From the NCBI GenBank assembly GCA_023101725.1, contig JALJCO010012917.1, positions 62,001 through 126,000 on the forward strand: a stretch of DNA of 64,000 bases, given 5' to 3'. The position numbers and the translations under genes are program-made. Numbering within the stretch: the stretch's first letter is position 1; each line of letters starts with the position of its first letter. Under the pieces are notes generated by a model. That model saw only the letters and a list, made by a program, of their open reading frames with translations. It did not search any database and was not told the origin of the DNA. The stretch is from Atherinomorus stipes (Eukaryota; Chordata; Actinopteri; Atheriniformes; Atherinidae). Shown one piece after another: positions 43,201 to 55,100 of this stretch.

Positions 43201-46129
43201 TTTTCCACTTGGGGGTCATCTGGTGAAAAGGGCGGCTCAGGCTTTGGGACCTCTCATTGATCGTGTCAATGACTGCATGGAAAAGGAAAAGCAAAAACAA
43301 TAAAAGGCTTGCCGCCAAAGCTGGACTGGCTCACACCAGCCAGCAAGGAAGGAGTGTGCGTGGAGTGATGTTCACTGTGTGGATCTTAATTAGTCCAGCA
43401 TGTGACTGGTCCAGCTTCTCACAGCTCGGTGCCCGTGACTGACAGCACACCCAATGCTGAAATGTTGACAGGGAGCAGAGGAGGTCACAGGAGACGGAGA
43501 GGGAGAGGAAGCAAGGAGGGCTTCACTGTGTCCACTTGTCTCACGCAATCTGGAATCACGACAGCACTTCACATCATCACGCTTTCATCCGTCTTGTCCT
43601 GCGTCACCTTGTAAGAATGCAATCTGCCCACCAACTTGGAAGTGAAAGAGTGTGATAATTTGACACTGATAAGAATCTGGTGTCAAGACAACGCAGGACA
43701 TAATATTGGGCTTAGCTTTCAAAGTGAAAGCTCTCATGGGACCACAGTTGAAGCACAGAACTTGCCTGTCAATCACAGAGAAATACTGATTCTCCGGGGA
43801 CCTGCAGAAGACCACTTAAGAGTTTCATCTTCTTTTACAAGTCATTACAAGAAACTGCTGTATTTGAACTTCCACAGCACGCATCTGTGCTTCTTGCAGC
43901 TACTCTTTGTATGTTTGTGGTTTCCATCGTAAGCACAATGTTGAGTTTTACACAAGAATGCCAATTTATCCTTCTTCTGTCACCTTCCTGCGACTATGCA
44001 TACCATCTCTGGTTGCAGCTCAGATAACAGAATCATACAAATATGTGAGCTGCATTCCTCTCCTCTGGCTTCCCAGTAGAAAAAAAAAAGTTGTTTCTGT
44101 TCCTGTAATACTTGCCTGATTAAATATGGGATTAAATAGAGAAAACAATGAAAAACAAGTCCCAAATATTTCCTGGACATCCCAGTGCTCCAGTTATGAA
44201 GTCTGCTTTCCTCGCGTCTGCCGTCAGTTGCAGTGGAGTTTTGCCATGGAATTCTTTGCTCCCCTAAATTAAACCCTTCACCAGGCCCAGCTGGTTCACA
44301 AAGCAGAGAGAAGGGGAGAGGGGGAGGAAAACAGGAGATGGAAAGGAGCGAGCAAATGCTTCTCTTACTTCTCACGTTTGGCTTCCTCTGGTCGCTGCTA
44401 TTAACACCTTGAGTCTGGTCAGCATAACCCCTCAGACACCAGCCATAGAGGAAAGAGTGCGGGGAGAGGGAAAAGGATGGCCAAACAGAAAGAGCAGCAG
44501 TAACAGAAAGAGACCAAGAGCTGAGGACATTGTTTTGATTAATGGCTCTTGTATTGCTCTGGTCCTGAAACAGAGAATTACCTTACCTAACCCCAATGGA
44601 GAATGAGCAAGAAGTTTCAGTACAGAGATTGAAACCAGATATTTCTGTTCACACTGGCTCACATCCATCACTTGTACTGGACCGGAGTTTGAGAACATGG
44701 TTTGTGACTGAAAGAGCTACTCTGGCGTTTCTACTCCAGTGTCGCTATGTAGTTTAAATAGTGATGTGCACGAAATGGTACAGCAGGAGGCCGGAATTAT
44801 GGCTGCCTGTCCCTTGGCACATTCTCTACAAAAAAAATCTCCCTCTCTGAGATTTGTACTTTTTGTGTGCTCTCGCTGAGATCATTCTTAAACAAGCCAC
44901 CAAGAATGAATCACTGCTGTTGGGCAATGCTCACATGTAACCCTGTTTTCAAAAAGTTGGAAGGCATTGTGAAATGTAAATAAAAACAGCTTGAAATGAT
45001 TTAAAAATAATTGAAACACCATATTTGTTTGAAAACAGTACAATGACAACATATCAAATGGTGAAGCTGACTAATTTTATTTATTTATTCTATTTTTTTT
45101 CTGTTTTCTTTTTTAATTCAAAGCCAGCAGTACATTTCAGAGGCATGTTTAACACTGTGTTGCAATACTTCTTTTTAACATTGCAAGCTTCGGGGACAGA
45201 GGAGACCAGTTGCTGTAGTTTTACATGTGAAATGTAAAACATGGGACATGTAAAATGTAAAACTACATGTGTGTACACGTGAACTGCATCTTTCCAAATT
45301 TCGCCTCAACCTCAACAACCTGCTTGTGCACTTGCCACTGCATAAGTAAAATTCAGCAGTCTGTTTTGGATGAAACGTGGGGAGTAAATCACATTCCTGT
45401 CACCCTTTTTCTTTTTTTTTCCTTTTTTGTCATAAATCTAGACAGAGGAAACTACGATGCATTGCAGCACCGTATCATTCACCTTCCACTTTCCTTGGCT
45501 GCTATTCCTTTCTCCTGAGTATTATTAGGTTTCTATCCCCTCCATCTTCTGAGGAGCATATTGATCTTTTTGTAGGGTTCCTTTGACCACGGTCCAAAGG
45601 CATATGGGTTTTTAAGTAAACTTTCTGTTATGACTTGTGGGTCACCAAGAAAATTAGGAACGACATCACTGCAGAGAAATCTTTCAGCTTGTCAGCAAAC
45701 AACCACAGACTGGAAGCAGTCCCATGAAAACTGGTGTTTTGGTATCAGGTGTGGGTGCTGATTTTCCATATGTGTGGTTTATGACAACAGACAACATTGT
45801 TGTCGTGTTCTAGTTACAGTATGTGTGAGTTTAGGCAGGTTTGTGTGTGTGTGTGTGTGTGTTCCTGTACTTGCTACATTGTGAGGACCATTTTGCGCTT
45901 TTAACCAGCAAAGTGAGGACATTTTGGCCAGTCTTTACTAAAATAGTCAAAGGAAAATCCATTTTTGAGGGTCAAGATAAGGATTTAGAGTTTAGGTTAG
46001 AATTAGGGATGGGTTAGGTTTAGGACAAAGGTTAGGTTTAGGCAATCAGCTGTGGTGGTTAGGGTCAGAGTAAGGGGCTAGGAAATGTATTATGTCAATG
46101 AATGTCCTCACTAAGATAGAAGAACAACG

Positions 46130-46172
<43 letters not shown>

Positions 46173-49100
46173 GGGGGGGGGGGGCTTTTTGCATCATTGT
46201 GGGGACCATGTTCCGGATTTTTACCATCACCGTCTTGCCTTTGTGGGGACATTTTCTTGGTCCCCACGGGTACTAATGCAGTTATGAGGGTCAAGATTAG
46301 GTTTTAGAGATTAAGTTACAAATAGGTTTTGGTTAGGATTATGACAAGGGTTAGGTTTAGGCAATCAGTTATGGGCGTTAGGTTTAGGGTAAGGGGCTAG
46401 GGAATGCATTATGTCAATGGATGTTCCCCACGGGGACAAAAAAAAACGTGTGTGTGTGTGTGTGTGTGTGGGTGTGCGTATGTGTATATGTGTGTCAGTG
46501 CTGATGTCCTGTGGTAGTAGAACAAAAGCTTTCTTGTTAACAAGATGGTATAAGTTTGACAAACAGAGTGCTTTTTGTCCAAAAACTGGACCCCGTCTCC
46601 CAAATATACAACCAGTAAATAGATGCCAAACCAAAAAAAGTTTTTGTTGGCAAGTTCTCATTCTTGACCCTGAAATAGTCTACAGTACCACCAGTGTAGC
46701 AGTTTTAAGCAGGAGTGTTTTTTCCCCCAGTGTTTATTGTTGTCGGAACTACAGAAGTAAAGCATTTCCCCCTTTTTTGTGTTTAAGCCTTGTTTCTACC
46801 CGAGGCCTGCTCTCATGGTTTCTCGCACAGATGCACACCCACACACCATCCCAGACTGACTTCTGCGTGTCTGCTTCTTGTCTACTGATCTCAGATCTGA
46901 GAGTTGAGCTCAACGTGGCAGGTGCTGGTTGACCTCTGAGCATGCCTGCCAGAACCAGGTCATAAGCACATGTGAGCACAGGTGGGCCAGATGATGGATG
47001 AATGAGCTAAAAGTCTCCACAAATCCTGCCTGTCTTGACTCTGCTGTAAATTTCCAACAGTCAGACTGACAAACACATACACCTCTGACTGGACAGCGAG
47101 ACATTCTGTTATCTAGAGGGCAAACCAGCAGATGAAGTCATTTTAAGTGTCTTAGCACTCAATAACTCTCTTGTAGCAGCACCAGAACAATTTGAAAGGA
47201 TGTCGTGCTCACAGTGGAAAAAGAGAAAATTCCGATCAGTCTTATTCATATTACAATTGATTACACTTTATTACCTCAAGGTGTGTCTGAAGATGGTTGA
47301 AGGATGGAGAGGACTGAAGTTGAACGGTTTGAATGAGATGGATGATTGCAAGGATGCTTAGCTTACGTCTGGATTTGAACTGCATGCTCTGTGTGTTGCC
47401 AAGGCTTTGGTGAGACCAGTGCCCACATTTTGTTTGGACTAAGCCATGAAAGTCCACACCAGATCTTTCTCCATATCCCTCCCTGCACATTCCTCCTTCT
47501 CATCACTATCATTACCTGCGCCCCCACAGTTTGCTGGACAGACTCCACCCTGATACTATATCTCCTTCTCTCTTTTTATCTTGTTTCTCATGCACAGATG
47601 TTTTCACACCGCAATTCCTTATAATTTTTCATAAGAATAAATTCCTTGTGATTTCCTCTCATTTAGAAAATAGAGATTAGTTCAATCTGCTTGTAGCTTA
47701 CTGGTGAACATGATCAATGTGCAGCTTCTTTTAATTCAAGTTTGAGATACACGGCTCTGACACGAATCTTATAAACATATAATAAAACATTCATTCACTT
47801 GTAACAGGCCCTGGGGTAAATGCAAGACGTTGGCAGTTATCTGAGGATATTTACGTAGAAACGAATAAATCTATCAAACCTTCACCTCTTTAAAGATTTT
47901 ACTTGAATTATACTGCAGCATGTTTTGTATTTTCTAACAAATAACTAGCAGGTACAGTAATTACTCATGAACTTGATTCCCTTTTTCATTGACATATGGG
48001 CTTTCTCTGAGCATCTTCCAGTTTTAATGGCTATTTGTGAATATATTATCCTAACACCAGTGTACTTATTATTCAGTCTCCTTCAGCTGAGAAGCAGGTG
48101 TGCATTTTATTCTCACACTTTTCTCCCATCTTTTTGCCCTTTTTCCATTACCATATATTACTGTACTTTCATGTTTTATTCTTGTCAACGAGCAGAAAAC
48201 CCAAGCTGTGTTATGACTTAATTTATGTGTCAAGTGAAGCCAAAAGCTTTTTGACGCCCATAGATTAGTGTGGATATTTCAGACTCTAAAAGAACAGACT
48301 GCTCCCTCCAGTGTTTGGAGCTTAACGTAACCAGACTCAGAAATATTTTTTGTAATGTAATTTCTATCAAGTGCTGTACTTAGTGGGAGTCAGCTCTGCT
48401 TCCTTTGCCCAGTCTTTGGCTCTAGAGACATATATGTAAGTGTTTTCAATCACATTTAATCAAACACACATGATATTTTGTCTTTTGCTATTTAATTAAT
48501 TTTTTTTTAGCTCACAGCATGCTGTTCTTGCAGGTCCTGGAAAATGTTGTGATGAAAGATTGAGTGATGGCTTGTTTTTTCTTCAGGGGTAATTACTGCT
48601 GAAGAAACCACAAGCAACTTATTATAGCCTGAGTGAAGAAAACCTTGTTTTGTTCCTTCTTGACTTTCCTCACCCACCATTTACAGTTTGTTGTACACCA
48701 CAATTCAGTTTCCTTTTTCTGCTGTGCTTCCTGGATATCCTGTTTTGCTGTTTTAGGTTATGGAAATCTAGGAGCAGGAGGCCTTGGAGGAGGTGAGTGC
48801 TTGTTGTCTAGAGCTGAAATCAGACTTGGTGCTTTAAGTGTAACTCATTAGTCAACACAGTTGCTCACTTTTAACCTTTTGTGTCTTTTAGGTGGATATG
48901 GGGGATATGGTGGAGGCACTGGGGGCTTTTTCCCAGGAGCTGGACAGAAAGCAGCCAAAAGAGGTACAGCAAAAATGTCTTGATAGAAATGCGATAGTGG
49001 TTTAATATGAAAGGCATGGTGGCATCATTAGTTACACATTCCTTCAGAAACCATTGTCAACAGAAAAAGCTCAGTGAGTTCAATGTAAAATAGGAGTATT

Positions 49101-52100
49101 AAACAGGACAAGGAATATTTGTCATTGGAATCAGACATTTCTGATGTTTCATTGCTTCTTTTGTTTTTGTTTTGATTTATATGTATATTGATTTATATAT
49201 TTTATTCCACTCTTAGTTGAGGACATCTAAGTAATCTAAAACTAGAGCCTGTGAACACAAAATTCTTATGTGAAGCGACATTGTACCAGTAAAAGTATTA
49301 TCCGTTATAACTTTGTTTCTACTTCACTCCCTCTTACTCCACTCAAAAGTAAATTATTATCAAGAAAACAAGTCTTTCTAATTGAGAGTCCAAGACATTT
49401 GTTTTGCAGTTCTATTAAAAACAGCTGAAACTTTGGTTGCCTTACATTCAGGTGCAGGAGGCCCTCTGATATCACAAGAGGGGGTAAATCTGTTTTTGGC
49501 CTATTGACAGCCTACTGCACATACTTCACTGTACCGACTGAAGCGCTCTCTAACTTTGATAGATCTACATGCTTGGATGTTTAGAGAAGGCCAAAATGAA
49601 TGTTTTACATTAATGGTAGCTCAGCATGAAAACACTGTTTGGCATACAGGTTCATTTTTATCATATACTTGCAAACCTCAGACAGTTTAAACCTCAGCAG
49701 AGTGCAATCTGGCCTCACATTCTGCACATGATTTTCTTTAAATTAGGCTGACTGATTAAACAAGAACTCAGGGGGCCTCAATCATGTCCAGGACTACTAT
49801 GGCAGAGAGCCTGCTCTTAAGTATTGGTTGGCAATGACAAAACTTCAGTCCCTGGAATCAGTCTATACTGTTTTTGTGACTCTCAAAATAACAAGTCACT
49901 CCTCTGAAACAGCACAGATTTTTAAAAAAAAGCACATTTCCTTGCCAAACTTTTCCTCACCAAACCTTCCAGACCACATACTTACAGGCAGTGCGCAACG
50001 TCTGGTGAGCAAAGTATGGGAATGTAAGACAAAAAATCTAAAGAAAAACCCTTAAATAAATAAATAAACAAGTGTGTTTCATCCTGCTACCAAGATCCTT
50101 ACAATGAAACTTGACAGCTCATTTCCTACAAAAGAAGATAGCCAATGAAATGAGGCATTTGATGAGTTAAGGGAAATGCCATAGCTGCTGGCTGCCTCTT
50201 CTTATTACTGTTAATGTCAGCCATGCTGCTTTTTGTCTTGGGGCGATGACAGACTGCTCAGGATTAGCTGCTCTCAATCTCAGTAACTGGTTAGTGGATT
50301 TGGCATGAATCACAAGCAAAGCCACACTTACTGTATGTTCAGTATCACAGGGCCCTCTAGTGGACGGAACATGTACATCCTAATGGGCTATATGCACCAC
50401 CCCACTACTTCCTAACTTAAGCCAGCTCCTTTGTCTCCTGTCTTTGATTATTGGACGATTTGATTAATCCAGGTGTGCCTGATCTCAGGAACCACGATGA
50501 CGATGGCTAGATACACCTGGATTAATCATTTTGTCCAGTAATGAAAGACAAGAGGCAAAGGAGCTAGCTTAAGTTCAGGAAGTAGTGGAGTTGTGCACAA
50601 ATCCCATTAAAAGAGAAATTCCTGTTAAAATAAATTTGAATGAATTTGATCTCATATTTGAATTTTTTATTTATATTGTATATATTTTTAATCTGAGTAC
50701 CTTGTGTCTGAACAGGAGGAGGACCTGGTGGGGGTGGAACGGGACCTTTAGTGCCTGGTGGAGGCAAGACACACATAATTTTCCCATTTTTTAAATTAGG
50801 GAAATTTTTTGTTTTAATAAGAATAACATTTCAAGTCTAATTGTCTTTTTTGTTTGTTTGTTTGTTTGTTTTGTTTTGTTTAAATTTGACAGGCACACTA
50901 AATCATTTAACAAAGACCCAGCTTGGGTTCTAAACAAAGCTTTTTTTCCACAGAAAATAAAATTTCTATCCAATATTAATTGGCCTATCATTATTATCAG
51001 TCAATATTGGCATTAAAATGTAATATTGGAAATGATCAATATCTTTACAGTATTTACTCTTCAGTTTTTTAATGACACAACAAAAACTCATGGCCACACA
51101 TAAATAATGCATAGAGAGATTACACATTGTCAGCATATTGTTGTTAATGCCTGTAAATGATTCTTAACATCATAAATTAGAAGAATAAACATGTTTTTTT
51201 TAGGGTTTGTTCCACCGCTGTACAAACTTTTTTTTTTTTTTAAACTGTGACTTACAGTATAGTCTGGAAAACATAGAAAACATCTAACTCTTCAGCTACT
51301 TCTCCTCTGACTCAAAAAGTCGAAATATGAGAGATACTGTACAACCTCACAGTTATCTGCATAGATCAGTATCGCTTGATATCAGAAATTAACAGCTGGA
51401 CAATATTGATCTCTTGGATATTGGTAAAAAAAAAAGCTAATATCCCCGCATTTTTCCTAATGCAATAAAATTTAAAAAAATGAAGAGACATAAATCACAG
51501 CTATAACTGTTTTCAACTCAGCACTTCTACATGTTTTTTTTTTTTTTTGTTTGTTTGGTTTTTTTTAAAAAAAAAAGCACTTGTCAAACTCTTTCATAAA
51601 CCAAGTAAGTGTGTTTTTATGTCTTCTGAACTTTCAGCTCCTGTTATTCCTCAGACGGGCCTTCCAGGAGGGGGGTGTTGGTGGAGCAGGAAAGAAAGCT
51701 GCAAAAGTGCCAGGTTTTGTAGACTCAACAATAAACTCATGAGGCTGAAGGCAGACAGGACGCAGCACTTTAGGCAGCTAAACCACATCAAAGACTAGTT
51801 TCCAGTGCATGGCACAGGTGTTTGGTGTGGCTGGAAATACTTTAAGAAAACATAACTACAGTATTTGAAACTTTATCCAAATCTCCTCTCATTAAGTTAT
51901 AAGTTGTTTTAAATAGAATTTAGATTTTAAAGTGATTTATTTTAGGAGATATTTTGCACTCAAAAGTTGTGTTTGTCAGCTTAGCTCAGTGTTGGTGATC
52001 CAAAACAAACCATGATCTCTGCACTCCCACAAAGAGAAAGTTAATACTAGATTCCATATCCATTTGTTTTTCAAAGATAGACAGATCTGTGAGCTCAACA

Positions 52101-55100
52101 TTAAGTTTAATTTGTCAATGTTTTTTCTAAAGCTGTACTGGACCTTTGAGACTTTTCTTAGGCGCTTCATCAGCTTATTTTTAAAGGCAGATTTAAACCT
52201 AAAACATGCAACAAAGACACTGCAATTACAGGATTTATTGATGATCCAACGTGATTTATAGAGCATGGAGATATTGAATGATCGAATGAATGAATGAATG
52301 AATGAATGAATGAAAACTACAGAAAAGGTGATCAAATATGATTATAGGAAAGATTTTTCATTTCAAAAACCCTTGAATTGGCATTAAATTTCTTTATTTG
52401 TTGAGATGAAGCCGAACACAGCAACATCTCTTCAGCTACAAATATGCCTAATTAGATTAAGTTTACAAGATACTGTTTTCAATTCTGCATCTTGTTTGGT
52501 GTCATTATTTTGTGCGTTTAATTCTCTTACTTGGAAGTCATGTTTCAGTGTCTATAAGCAAATATATTATCGTCCCCTCATTGGCTGTGGCAGGTGTGGG
52601 TGTCCCTGGACTTTACCAAGGTGGACTAGTGCCAGGAAAAGGTTAGTCTCTGACCAGTTTTTAGGAAACTCTTTGTCATCTGTCAGAGTTTCACATCATG
52701 AATGGTAAGTGTGTGTAAAAAAATGTTCTCATTGCATGTGACCCCCTCAGGGTTTGGTGGTCGTGGAGTTCTGCCTGGGGTTCCCACTGGAACCAATCTA
52801 AATCCCAAATCAAGTAAGATTAAGTGTGTTATTTTTTTTTGTTTGTTTGTTTGTTTACCTCTTTCCTGATTTTAAATATCCCCACCAGCATTGGTTAATT
52901 CTTGAAAGAAAAAAAAACCCAGCATAAGACAGAAAAATCATAAAAACAATACAGATCAATAAGATCGACAACTGATCTTTATCTGATTTGAAGGATTTTT
53001 ACACAAAAGCCACAATGATGCAAAGCTTTTTCAGTGTAAAGACAACTCTCAGTTTGCTGTTAGTTTTATTGCTGGAAATCCACTTTCATAGTTTGACTGA
53101 AATATGCTTTTTTCTTTCTTTGATACAGTTGGAAGAGGCCAAGATCCTGGTAAATGATGACTATTTATATTACAAACAGACAGCTTTATCTTATAAGTAT
53201 TTTTTAGCATTTAGAATTAAAAAACTGTTCGTCTCTCACTAGGCCGTGGTGCTAATGGACAGATGCAGACAGGAGTTTTCCATGGGTACCCCCTCAAATC
53301 ACCTAAAGCGCAAGGTAAGTTCTTGGTCCGGTATGCTATTAGTGTCATGTAAAGGATTCATATAACTGAACTTTACGAATGTTAAAGGTCTAATTTTAAA
53401 AAAAAGGGAAAAGAAAAAAAAAAAAGAAGTGTACAGTAAGACAGAAATAAGTACCAGAATTTTTTCATGGTGGTTTTTAATCTCATTATATTAAAAATCA
53501 TCTTTACAGTATGAGCCTCTCAACATAGTCAGCATATATTTCTTTTAGTTTTTTATTTATCTGGCAACTGTCTAGGGTGTTTGTAAAAAAGACCATTATT
53601 GCTTTGTCAAAATTCTTATTGCATCCCTCTTTCAGTATGTTCATGTTCCCAAACATGGATCCTAAACTGTGTTTCAGCCATTTCAACCACATCTTTCTCC
53701 TGTTCAGGATGTTGCAAAATCAATGAAATGTTGTCATGTTTACAAAACTGAACTTATTTTGAATTATCTATCTAAGATGTCTCCACGCAAACCTTCACTA
53801 TGTCATGTATCGGTTTGCAGAGTTATCAACTGTAAATGAATGATTTACAGACACCAGTAAAATCATAATAAAACCAGGGCTAAAACAGGGAATGTCTGTT
53901 AAACATGATGTAAGTTATTCTTGTAATCTGGCAGCTGATGGATTTGTTATACTCTACACTTTCATGTGTAAATTACTATGTAAACATAGCATGCTTGTTG
54001 GTAATTTGTTGAATAAGGACCATATGAAAGATGCAAAGCAGACTGCACAGTCCCAGCACTACTGGAGTCTCCAGACAAATGAATAACTCTAATCCTTTGC
54101 CATGGTAGAGGCCAACCATGAGTAAGTGAACAAATTAATGAATGATCCAGTGAGCTCATGAAGGAGTTTCTGCCAGCTGCTTCCAATAAAAAAAAAGTAT
54201 GTTATACAAAATACAAGGGCAACTGAAAAGCACAGAGCTTAGCCAAGAGTCCAAAAGTCCACTGTTGATATCTAAAGGAGAGATGTCTTAGACTTGGGAC
54301 CTCTTGCTGTTACCAGACACAACGTCATTTGTTCTGTGAAAGCATATCTACAGTTCTTTCATTTTTCTTGCTGGAGCAACTTCTAAGGGTTAAAATTCTC
54401 TGAAATATTGTCTTTCTATTTAAAATTGGGTTCCTGGATCCATATAAGAAGTCTGGTTTTGATTAATGTGTCTCTTTGTCATGGAAATATTACTTTGGTT
54501 TGCAGAGTTACTGCAGATTTTGAACATTTAAAAAGAAAAAAAATCCATAGGACCTTTTTGAGGCTTGATCTGACAACCATGTAATAGATTTGATGACTAA
54601 GGAAAGGATAAGAGGTCTGTGAAAATTTTTAAAACCTCTTTTTTTCATTTGGAAATTAAATCATTCCGACATGGTAGAAACTTGATGTCAAAAGGTTGTT
54701 TGATCAGATCTTGATGAAAGAAATCCATTGCTATCTCAGATTGGAAAATCAGGCATTCGCAAGATGTATACACCAAAGTTTGATGTGGTCTTTCTTTGCA
54801 CATGACCCACCCATCCACTAGATTTCATAAAAAGCAGATGTGCAGCGCAGACAAGCAGAGAGAAAGAGGGGGAAACACAAGAGCTGATGTGGACATTAAA
54901 GTAGAGATACACTTACTTGCCACTTGATCCCACTTCAGGAATTGGCTTGGATCCCCTTTTGCCTTCAAAGCTGCCTTAACTTTAACGGCATAGATTCAAC
55001 ACAGTTGGAAATATTCCTCAGAGATTTTGCTCTACAATCCATGATGAGAATTTTGGATCCATCGTATCCAAAATCTGGTGACTGTGGAGGCCATTGGAGT

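Larger units (their letters stand above)
35523..48756 (+). other. eln: Elastin intron 5 (13.2 kb)
   Basis: GTAAGC donor, TTTTAG acceptor. It contains a possible 9-base exon remnant at 36529, an inverted fragment of the 21.8-kb LTR-like sequence at 40199, a CpG-containing open frame at 41328 and a duplicated GT/TTAGG-rich repeat at 45.8-46.5 kb. The rest is AT-rich sequence without recognised features. Confidence 0.75.
50764..52593 (+). other. eln: Elastin introns 8 and 9 (around exon 9)
   Basis: AT-rich introns of 874 and 880 bases with T-runs and a (GAAT)n tract. Intron 8 begins GCAAGA and ends TTTCAG. Confidence 0.7.

Noticed and set aside
46131..46184. GT tract followed by G14 as a possible regulatory or quadruplex element
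   Set aside because: Ordinary microsatellite; the G-run can be explained as part of it.
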